NCBI GenBank assembly: GCA_963773585.1
Contig: CAVZBR010000004.1
Coordinates: 124,001-188,000 of the forward strand
Length of the DNA stretch: 64,000 bases
Direction: 5' to 3'
Source of the DNA: CAVXJN01 sp963773585
GTDB lineage: Bacteria > Pseudomonadota > Gammaproteobacteria > JASBUN01
Below the pieces are notes generated by a model that saw nothing but the letters and a program-made list of their open reading frames with translations, had not been told where the DNA came from and made no database searches. Below are positions 1 through 8,300 of this stretch, one piece after another. Each line of letters opens with the position of its first letter. Position 1 is the stretch's first letter. The position numbers and the translations under genes were made by a program.

Positions 1-27
1 AGACCAAAACCCGCGGTACGGGGTGAT

Positions 28-1080
28 ATGGACGAAGCCGAAATCGTCATCAACAATGCGCACATTCCGCGCAATACGCGTACCACGATCGACCTGCCGG
101 TCACGCGGCTCTACACCCACTCCCAAATCGCGATGCCGCTTCATGTGGTGCGCGGCAAGAAGCCTGGCGCGAAGTTGTTCGTCAGCGCCGCCATTCACGG
201 CGACGAACTCAATGGTGTGGAGATCATCCGGCGGCTGCTGAAATTGCCCATCCTCAAACGCATGCGCGGTACGTTGATCGCCATTCCAATCGTCAACGTA
301 CACGGCTTTATCAACCATTCCCGTTACCTGCCGGATCGCCGTGACTTGAACCGCAGCTTTCCGGGCTCCGAGCGCGGCTCCCTGGCGGCACGTCTTGCCC
401 ATCTCTTCATGACTGAAATCGTCGAACAATGCAGTCATGGCATTGACCTGCATACCGGGGCGCTGCATCGCAGCAACCTACCGCAGATTCGCGCCAACCT
501 GGACCACGACGAAACGTCGGAACTCGCCCATCGTTTTGGCGTTCCGGTCCTGATCAATGCCGACTTGCGCGACGATTCTCTTCGCGAAGCTGCAGATGAA
601 CGCGGCATTCCGATGCTGCTGTACGAAGCCGGAGAAGCGTTACGATTCGACGAGCTGAGTATCCGCGCCGGTGTCCGCGGAATAGTCAATGTAATGCGTG
701 CACTGGAGATGTTGCCGGCGAGTCGCAGCGCCAATCGCAAGCGTTTCGAACCAGTGGTCGCCCATTCCAGCGCATGGGTGCGCGCGCCCATGAGCGGTAT
801 ACTGCGAGCCATGGTGCCACTCGGAGCGAAGGTGACCAAGGATTCGCTGCTCGGCGTCATCGCCGACCCCTTCGGCGAACGGGAATCCATCGTCACCGCG
901 CCCGCAGCCGGAATCTTGATTGGACGCACCAATTTGCCGTTGGCCAACGAGGGCGATGCGCTGTTTCACGTCGCTCGGTTCAAGAAAATCGACCAGATCA
1001 CCGAACGCATGGAAGCATTTCAGGAAACCCATATCCAAGATCCACCGCCCGAGCCTTTTCCGGAGGGGCCCATTCTCTGA
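28..1080 (+). CDS. Succinylglutamate desuccinylase/aspartoacylase family zinc hydrolase
   Basis: A 350-residue protein of the AstE/aspartoacylase branch of the M14 metallopeptidase fold. The zinc-site signature is visible as AIHGDELNGVE (about residues 56-66) and GIDLHTGA (about 137-144), both expected for this family. The C-terminal third, after about residue 240, looks like the beta-rich domain of the family and contains a lipoyl-like stretch (VRAPMSGILRAMVPLGAKV). The substrate cannot be told from sequence; family members remove acyl groups from amino acids or related amides. The reading frame stays open to the window edge, so a start upstream of base 28 is possible. It is followed by bioA on the same strand. 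Confidence 0.8.
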   Translation: MDEAEIVINNAHIPRNTRTTIDLPVTRLYTHSQIAMPLHVVRGKKPGAKLFVSAAIHGDELNGVEIIRRLLKLPILKRMRGTLIAIPIVNVHGFINHSRYLPDRRDLNRSFPGSERGSLAARLAHLFMTEIVEQCSHGIDLHTGALHRSNLPQIRANLDHDETSELAHRFGVPVLINADLRDDSLREAADERGIPMLLYEAGEALRFDELSIRAGVRGIVNVMRALEMLPASRSANRKRFEPVVAHSSAWVRAPMSGILRAMVPLGAKVTKDSLLGVIADPFGERESIVTAPAAGILIGRTNLPLANEGDALFHVARFKKIDQITERMEAFQETHIQDPPPEPFPEGPIL

Positions 1081-1134
1081 TTCTGCTCGCGAAGCGGGAA
1101 ACACCGGGCGTTGGACGTTAATACGGTAGCCAAA

Positions 1135-2484
1135 ATGCAAAATCGAGATTTGGTAGCGCGGGATCTGTCAGTGCTGTGGCATCCGTGCACCCAAATGAAA
1201 GACCATGAGCAGCTTCCGCTGATACCCATACAACGCGGACAAGGCGTGTGGCTGGAGGATTTCGAGGGCAACCGCTATCTCGACATCATCAGTTCGTGGT
1301 GGGTGAACCTGTTTGGGCATGCGAATCCGCAGATCAATGCTGCGGTCAAGGCACAGCTCGAAAGCCTCGAGCACGTGATCCTGGCGGGGTTCACCCACGA
1401 ACCCGCTTTGACGCTTGCGGAGCGGCTTGTGGCGTTGACCCCCGACGGCCTCGATCGCTGCTTCTACTCTGATAATGGCTCCACTGCGGTCGAAGTGGCG
1501 CTGAAAATGAGCTTCCACTATTGGCGCAACCGCGGTCAGCAGCAGCGCACCAAGTTCATCACCCTGAGCAACAGCTACCATGGCGAGACCCTCGGCGCCC
1601 TGGCGGTCGGCGGCGTGTCGCTCTACAAGGAAACCTACGGCCCCTTGTTACTGGATGCCATTAGTGTGCCGTCGCCGGATTGCTTTGCGCGGGAACCGGG
1701 CGAAAGCTGCCGCGAGCATTCCGAGAAAATGTTCGCGCACATGGAACAGGCGCTGGAACACCACGCCGGGGAAGTGTGTGCGGTGATCGTGGAGCCGCTG
1801 GTGCAGTGCGCCGGCAGCATGCGCATGTACGATCCGATTTACCTTGCTTTGCTGCGGGACGCATGCGATCGCCACGGCGTGCATTTGATCGCGGACGAAG
1901 TCGCGGTCGGTTTTGGACGCACGGGCACCATGTTCGCCTGCGAACAGGCTGCGATCCGCCCCGACTTTTTGTGTCTTTCGAAAGGTCTCACCGGCGGTTA
2001 CCTGCCGGTATCGGTAACCATGACAACCGAAGACGTCTACCAGGCGTTTTACGATGACTACGAATCCATGCGCGCTTTCCTCCACTCCCACAGCTACAAC
2101 GGCAACCCGCTGGGTTGTAGCGCAGCGTTGGCCACCTTGGACATTTTCGAGCACGACAGGGTCATCGAGCGGAACCGCGACCTTGCTGCCAAAATGCGGG
2201 ACGTGACCTCGCACTTGCAGGACCACCCCCACATCGGCGAAGTGCGGCAAACCGGGATGATCGTCGCCATGGAAATGATGCAGGATCCGAAAACAGGGGA
2301 TGCCTATCCCTGGCAGCAACGCCGCGGCGTACGCGCCTATCGATACGGACTGGAGCATGGCGTGCTGCTGCGACCGCTCGGCAATGTCTTGTATTTCATG
2401 CCGCCCTACGTCATAAGTCATTCGGAGCTCGACTTGGCCGCGCAGGTCGCAGAACGAGCCATCGATGCTGCGACCAGGGAGTGA
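1135..2484 (+). CDS. bioA: Adenosylmethionine-8-amino-7-oxononanoate aminotransferase
   Basis: BioA is a PLP-dependent class III aminotransferase that uses S-adenosylmethionine as amino donor to make 7,8-diaminopelargonate in biotin synthesis. The N-terminus LWHPCTQMKDHE, the SYHGET block and the PLP lysine in LSKGLTGGYLPVS (Lys about 283) are diagnostic. I chose the ATG giving MQNRDLVARDL because homologues begin there; a TTG eight codons upstream (1111) is also open. The length, about 449 residues, is normal. The stop overlaps the next gene by 4 bp, so translation with rsmE is probably coupled. No other bio gene is in the window. Confidence 0.93.
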   Translation: MQNRDLVARDLSVLWHPCTQMKDHEQLPLIPIQRGQGVWLEDFEGNRYLDIISSWWVNLFGHANPQINAAVKAQLESLEHVILAGFTHEPALTLAERLVALTPDGLDRCFYSDNGSTAVEVALKMSFHYWRNRGQQQRTKFITLSNSYHGETLGALAVGGVSLYKETYGPLLLDAISVPSPDCFAREPGESCREHSEKMFAHMEQALEHHAGEVCAVIVEPLVQCAGSMRMYDPIYLALLRDACDRHGVHLIADEVAVGFGRTGTMFACEQAAIRPDFLCLSKGLTGGYLPVSVTMTTEDVYQAFYDDYESMRAFLHSHSYNGNPLGCSAALATLDIFEHDRVIERNRDLAAKMRDVTSHLQDHPHIGEVRQTGMIVAMEMMQDPKTGDAYPWQQRRGVRAYRYGLEHGVLLRPLGNVLYFMPPYVISHSELDLAAQVAERAIDAATRE

Positions 2485-3221
2485 CATCGGTGCGGGTAAC
2501 GCGAATCTACGTACCGGAAGTCATAAAAACCGATATCGAGCTGCAACTACCAGACGCCGCGGTGCGCCACGTAGTCAGATCGCTGCGTCTCCAACCGGGT
2601 GCGGAACTGACCTTATTCGACGGCCGCGGCGGCGAATACGGCGCGCGCCTGACGCGTACAGAGCGCAGTGAGGCCTGGGTTCGGGTAGAAGCCCATCGTC
2701 AGCACGAAGCCGAATCATCGCTGAAGGTAACCCTGGTGCAGGGAATTTCCCGCGGCGAGCGTATGGACTACGCGATCCAGAAGGCGGTCGAGCTCGGCGT
2801 GTGCGCTATAGCGCCAGTGTTCACTGAACGCAGTGTGGTACAGCTCAAAGGCGAGCGCGCAGACAAGCGCCAGTCCCATTGGCAGGCAATCGCCCAAAGC
2901 GCATGCGAACAATGCGGCCGTAATCGCGTGCCGACTTTGCATGCGCCAATCGCGCTGCAACAGTGGTTTCAACAATGGCAAGGTGAATTGGGGTTGACCT
3001 TGAGTCCGGGCGCGCACGCCACGCTCGCGGAACTGCCGTTTCCTGAACAACCTTTGGCAGTACTCATCGGGCCGGAAGGCGGCCTGACGGATGCAGAAGT
3101 GCAATTCGCACAAAAGCGCGGTTTTCAGGCGGTACGCCTCGGGCCGCGGGTCTTGCGCACGGAAACCGCAGCCGTGGCCGTTCTCGCGGCGATTCAAACG
3201 CTTTGGGGCGATTTGCGCTGA
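2481..3221 (+). CDS. rsmE: 16S rRNA (uracil(1498)-N(3))-methyltransferase
   Basis: RsmE methylates N3 of U1498 in 16S rRNA using SAM. The protein (246 residues) has the N-terminal PUA-like part (RIYVPE, then VVRSLRLQPG) and the SPOUT knot core with VLIGPEGGLTDAEV and LGPRVLRTETA near the C-terminus, both typical of the family. The GTG start overlaps the bioA stop by 4 bp. A second GTG three codons in, giving VRVTRIYVPE, matches the usual RsmE N-terminus and may be the true start. The bioA-rsmE pairing is conserved beside chpC-type clusters in Pseudomonas. Confidence 0.92.
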   Translation: MTSVRVTRIYVPEVIKTDIELQLPDAAVRHVVRSLRLQPGAELTLFDGRGGEYGARLTRTERSEAWVRVEAHRQHEAESSLKVTLVQGISRGERMDYAIQKAVELGVCAIAPVFTERSVVQLKGERADKRQSHWQAIAQSACEQCGRNRVPTLHAPIALQQWFQQWQGELGLTLSPGAHATLAELPFPEQPLAVLIGPEGGLTDAEVQFAQKRGFQAVRLGPRVLRTETAAVAVLAAIQTLWGDLR

Positions 3222-3232
3222 ATCGATGCCCG

Positions 3233-3694
3233 TCACGCAGCGTTCAAGCTGGATATCGAACGTTCCAGTGCATCCAGGTCCGGAACCATCGCCGGTTCGC
3301 TTCCCGCCAACACCTTGGATGCGATTCCATCGACGGAGTCCCCGTCGGCGGATACAACCACAGTGTCGTTGCCGGCGGTCAACAACCGCGGGATACCTTG
3401 TAACACGACGCCGATGAACGGCAATTCGACATTGCCGTTGAGCGTATTCAACACCGCGATACGCAGCCGGGATTGCTCCGCAGGAAGTTCTCCCCCGACA
3501 AACGCTTCGTAGGAAAGCAACGGAATCTCGATGCCGCGCCACGCCACCGTGCCGAGGCACCAGGCGGGCGCGTCGTCCATCGGAATCGGTGCGTTGTATT
3601 CGACGATCTCCGCTACTGCGGCGTTGGGAAGCAGCAACTGGCCTTCCTGCACCGGCAATAGCAAACTGTGAATGTCAGCGATTCGTTTGTTCAT
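3233..3694 (-). CDS. chpC: CheW-like adaptor of the Pil-Chp system (ChpC type)
   Basis: A 153-residue CheW-domain protein, last gene of the pil-chp operon. It begins near SLLLPVQEGQLLLPNAAVAEI and continues with AWCLGTVAWRGIEIPLLSYE, the two typical CheW beta-barrel segments. CheW proteins tie chemoreceptors to a CheA kinase at the membrane; ChpC proteins are accessory adaptors. I chose the ATG for MNKRIADIHS because a GGAG stands 9 bases upstream; an ATG five codons earlier is also open. It overlaps the end of chpB by 20 bp. The name rests on operon position more than on sequence. Confidence 0.85.
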   Translation of the reverse strand: MNKRIADIHSLLLPVQEGQLLLPNAAVAEIVEYNAPIPMDDAPAWCLGTVAWRGIEIPLLSYEAFVGGELPAEQSRLRIAVLNTLNGNVELPFIGVVLQGIPRLLTAGNDTVVVSADGDSVDGIASKVLAGSEPAMVPDLDALERSISSLNAA

Positions 3695-5303
3695 TTCCGG
3701 ATTCTCCATTCAATGAGTGCACCAGGCGCCGCGCCAGTTCTGCCGGTGCGTCGGTTTCGCTGACCACGCCCGCATCGCGTGCAGCATCAGCCATGCTGCT
3801 GATAACGCAACTGGAAGCCACTTGTGCCCATACGGTTCCGCCGGCGGCCACAATGGCTGCTGCGCCGCTGACACCGTCGTTTCCCATGCCACTGAAGACG
3901 ATTGCGTGCGCTCTGCCTTTGAAGGCGCCGGCAACCTCCATCATGACGTCGTCGATACAAGGACTGTACACACTCTTGCGCGCCACCGGATGTAGAGCGA
4001 TCACGCCGTCCGCGAAGCTCATCCTCTGTTCCACGGGCGCCACCACGACCTGGCCGGGGCGTAGCACCATGCCCGACTCGGCTGCGCGTACCTCGAGCTT
4101 CGTGACCCGACCCAGTTGATCGGCGAGCAGATCGACGAAGCCATTGCCTATATGTTGGGCGACAATGAACGTCGCCTTGATGTGTTTCGGCAACTCGGCT
4201 ACGAACTCTTTTACGGCCTGCGGCCCGCCGATCGACGCCCCAAGCACCCAGACCGGCACGTCGCACGCAGCAGCTTCGCTCGCGACTTCAACCGCAGGAT
4301 TGTCTGCCGATTCAGCAGCGTCTCCGCCTATGCCCACCGGAAGTTCGTCGATCAATTCAAGACCACCGGAAAGCGTGGGCACCGCGTCGAACAGGAACTC
4401 GTTCGGAATCTCCTCATCGTCGGTCAATACCGGCAGATCGACGTGCGCGGACGATCCGCCTTTTGCCGGTTCCTGACTGCGCGCGGGGTCGCAGTGCTCT
4501 GTTTCCCGCGCGGACGACCCGTCGAGAGACCAGTCCGATCCAACGCTCCACTGCGGGTTCAATTCTGGAAGTTCCGACAACACCGGCAGATCGTCCAGCA
4601 CAAAGTCATCGCTGACTTCCCAGTCCGGCGTCTTGATCGGCTCGTTGTCTTCATCACCGGCAAGTGGAATTGAAGTTGCAGCGGTTTCGTCGAGTGTCAG
4701 CTCGGGGAACTGCGTGGTGTCGGCTCCGGACTCGGCGTGGATATTCCATGCCGGGGCGGCATCGTTCGTCGCCGGCGCCTGCTCGGCGCTTTGGGCGGCG
4801 TCTTCTGTCAACGTGCCGGAGATTTCTCCCGAGAATTCGGAGTCCAGGTCGAACCCGAGTTCCGCGCCGAGATCCACGGCCTCGTTGTGCGATTTGACCA
4901 GCGTCAAACCGGCCGGTTCGCCTTGTGGCGTGGATTGCGCCGACTCGGCGTCCGCAAGGGCACCGAGTTTGTCTGCCAAACGCCGGCCCCAGGCTTGTCC
5001 GGCAATTGACTTGGGCGCGTGACGCTTTCCAGCAGCGCCGTCGTTGAACAACATCGGCAACTGCGCTTGATCGATCCAGATGTCTACATCCAGGTCGCCG
5101 TCGCTGCCGTCTTCCTCCAGATCCACCAGCAAAACGTCGGCGACGCCTCGGTCGAGCCGATCCGGCCGACAGTCCCGTAGGGTTTCGTCGGCAACGATCT
5201 CTACACCGTAGGGAGAGAGAATTTCAGCAAAATAGCGGCGTTGGCGTTCCGACCGCGCAACAACAGCAACCCGTAATACCTCATCCCATTCTTCAGGTTT
5301 CAC
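3675..5303 (-). CDS. chpB: CheB-type protein-glutamate methylesterase of the Pil-Chp system
   Basis: The C-terminal half is a complete CheB methylesterase domain: serine in GASIGGPQA (about residue 356), histidine in VAQHIGNGF (about 381) and aspartate in SGMGNDGVSG (about 474) form the expected triad. It should remove methyl groups from the PilJ receptor, opposing PilK. The first 110 residues resemble a degenerate receiver (LRVAVVARSE, LLVDLEEDG), and about 230 residues of acidic low-complexity linker separate the two parts. At 542 residues it is longer than a classical CheB (about 350). The GTG start overlaps the chpA stop by 11 bp, which implies coupled translation. Confidence 0.9.
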   Translation of the reverse strand: MKPEEWDEVLRVAVVARSERQRRYFAEILSPYGVEIVADETLRDCRPDRLDRGVADVLLVDLEEDGSDGDLDVDIWIDQAQLPMLFNDGAAGKRHAPKSIAGQAWGRRLADKLGALADAESAQSTPQGEPAGLTLVKSHNEAVDLGAELGFDLDSEFSGEISGTLTEDAAQSAEQAPATNDAAPAWNIHAESGADTTQFPELTLDETAATSIPLAGDEDNEPIKTPDWEVSDDFVLDDLPVLSELPELNPQWSVGSDWSLDGSSARETEHCDPARSQEPAKGGSSAHVDLPVLTDDEEIPNEFLFDAVPTLSGGLELIDELPVGIGGDAAESADNPAVEVASEAAACDVPVWVLGASIGGPQAVKEFVAELPKHIKATFIVAQHIGNGFVDLLADQLGRVTKLEVRAAESGMVLRPGQVVVAPVEQRMSFADGVIALHPVARKSVYSPCIDDVMMEVAGAFKGRAHAIVFSGMGNDGVSGAAAIVAAGGTVWAQVASSCVISSMADAARDAGVVSETDAPAELARRLVHSLNGESGNEQTNR

Positions 5304-8300
5304 TGCTGCACTCCCGCAGCAACTCTTCGATATTCTGTAGCAGTTCGCTTTCCTGGTACGGCTTGCCCAGGTAGCGGTTTACACCTATCTCGCGTGCTCT
5401 GCGGCGATGCTTATCGCCCGTACGTGAGGTGATCATGATGATCGGGATCTGACGCAAGCGCGGCTCATTGCGAATGTGGGTTGCCAATTCAAAACCGTCC
5501 ATACGCGGCATTTCGATGTCCAACAGCATCACGTCCGGAATGTTGTCCTGCAGTTGGGCAACCGCGTCGACACCGTCCTTGGCCGTCAGTACCTGCATGC
5601 CGTTGCGCTGCAATAGACGGGACGTGACTTTACGCACGGTAATCGAGTCGTCGACCACCATGACCGTCGCGGGAGCAGCTTCGACCGCCGCCGCTTCGCT
5701 CCCTTCGATATCGAGCGCCGACACACGGGCCGCGGCGCTGACACGGATCAACGCGGCAACGTCGAGAATCAGCACTACTCTGCCATCGCCGAGAATAGTC
5801 GCGCCGGACACGCTGCGGACGGTAGATATCTGCGGGCCCACCGACTTGACTACGATTTCGCGACTGCCCATGAGCGCGTCTACCTGCAGCGCCATGCGGT
5901 GATCGCCGGAACGCACCAACATCACCGGCAGCAGCTTGGCAGTCTCCGACAATTGGGAGGGTGCGCCCAGCAGCGCACCGAGGTTCTGCACCTGGTAATC
6001 CCGGCCGCCGTATTCGTAGCGGGTAGTGGGTGCCGCAAAATAAGCCTCCAGCTGTTCGCGGCTCATGCGTACGATGCCTTCGACGCTGGTCAACGGTACC
6101 GCGTAGCTTTCTTCGCCAACCGCCACGAGCAGCGCCTGATTGACCGCCAGCGTGAAGGGCAGCCGGATAATGAACCGGGTCCCCAGTCCGTGCCGGGAGT
6201 CGATCTGCAGCACGCCTCCGAGCTGCTTGATCTCGCTGTTGACCACGTCCATGCCGACGCCACGCCCGGAGATCTGCGTGACTTCGCTTGCCGTACTGAA
6301 ACCGGACTCAAGCACGAACTGCATGACGTCATGATCGGTGAGTTCCGCGGAGTCGGCAATCAGCCCGCGCTCGGAAGCCTTGCGCCGAATCGCGTCGAGG
6401 TCCATGCCGGCGCCGTCGTCGGTCACCGTGATCACGACTTCCGATCCTTCACGCGCCATGTCGACGTGAATCGTTCCCGTCTCCGGCTTGTTGCGTTCGC
6501 CGCGCTGTTTCGGATTTTCGATGCCGTGCGCTACCGCGTTGCGCAACATATGCTCCAGCGGAGCGAGGATACGGTCCAGAACGGTCCGATCCATTTCACC
6601 CTGCGCGCCACTGACCTGCAACTGCGCCTTCTTGTTCAGTTCCTGGGCAGTCTGGCGGACAATACGTCGCAAACGCGGCACCAGGCCGGTGAACGGCACC
6701 ATGCGCGTGCGCATGAGACCTTCCTGCAAATCCGTATTGACTCGCGATTGCTGTACGAGCAGCGTTTCAGACTCGCTCACAAGGCCGTCGAGCAGACCTT
6801 CGATACTGCCGATGTCGGCGACACTCTCCATGAGCGCGCGGGACAGCTGCTGCATATGGGAATAGCGGTCCATCTCCAAGGGATCGAAATCTTCGTCGCC
6901 GTCGTTCTCGATCTCATAGCGATATAGGATCTGCGCTTCGGTTTCGATTTCGAGCTTGCGCAACTGGTCTCGCAAGCGGGTTACCGTCTGCCCCAATTCC
7001 ACCAGGTTGTAGCCGAACGCGCCGACGTTCTGTTCAAGGCGCGAGCGATAGATGCTGACTTCACCGGCGTAGTTGACCAGATTGTCGAGCAAGTCGGCTC
7101 GTACACGAACCATGTCCTGGTTCTGTCCACGCTGGGCACCTTCTGCTGCCGTATCGGCTTCGCCGTCCTCCACTTCTGGTGCCGGCTTGGGAATCACGAA
7201 TGGGATGACTTCCGCCACTTCCGGTTCCTGTGCCGGAACAACCTCGGCGGACTCGCTGGCTGCAACCGCGGCGGGCTCGTGCGACGCCGGCTCAGGTGTC
7301 TCCGCCGCATCGGCCTCGACACCTTCGCCACTGTTGGCAAGGATTGCTTGGACTTCAGCGACCAGCTCGTTTGCCGGCTCCACGGGGCGCATTTCCTGGG
7401 TGCGCTCAAGCATGCCGTAGAGTCGGTCGAGCGCCTTATGCACGGCCGATTGCGCGTCTTCGGTCGCACGGGCACGGCCGTCGACGATAGCCTCGAGCAA
7501 TGATTCGAGAGAGTGACTCAGGTCGCCGATTGCGGAGATGCCCGCCATGCGGGCGCCACCCTTCAGGGTATGAAGATCGCGCTGTAAGGCCGCGACGATC
7601 TCCATATCGTTCGCGTCCTCCCGCCAGCGCTGCATGGTGGCGTCGCTGGAATCGAGAATTTCGGCTGCTTCCTCCAGAAACACTTCCACCAGCTCTTGGT
7701 CGTATTCCGCTTGTTCGGCGGCAACGGACTGCTCGACGACCGGCTCCTTGACCGCAGCTTGTTCGCGGCGCAAGCGTTCTTCAACCTTGGCTTGTTCCTC
7801 TTCGTAGAGCGATCGGACTCGCGCGACCAACTCGCTATGGTCCGGCAGCGCCTGTTCCGGTTGATTGATCGACTGCAGCATCTGCTCTACTGCACCGACA
7901 GATTCCACCAGCGACGCCATGCCTGCTTCCGGCAATAACGTATCGTTGCCCAGCAGTGCTTTGGCGTACTTCTCCAACAAGCCCGACAACTCTGCGATGT
8001 CGTTGGCTCCCGCCATTCGTGCACTTCCATGCAGCGTGTGCAGCGCGCGGATCAATGCTTCATCCACTGCACATTGCTCGGCGTCGTTGCGGCAACGCTC
8101 CATGAAGGCGTGAATCGCGTCGATATGGCCTGCCGATTCCTTACTGAAGATCTCATGCAACTGCGAGTCCATCGCTTCCTGGGACTCGTCGGAACTTGCC
8201 GGATGTGGCTCTCCCGCGGCGGATTCGAGTGCATCGACCACCATTTGTTGCGCCGGCTCGCTTTCGGCAGGCATGGCCTTGCCCTGCTCTACCGCGGCAA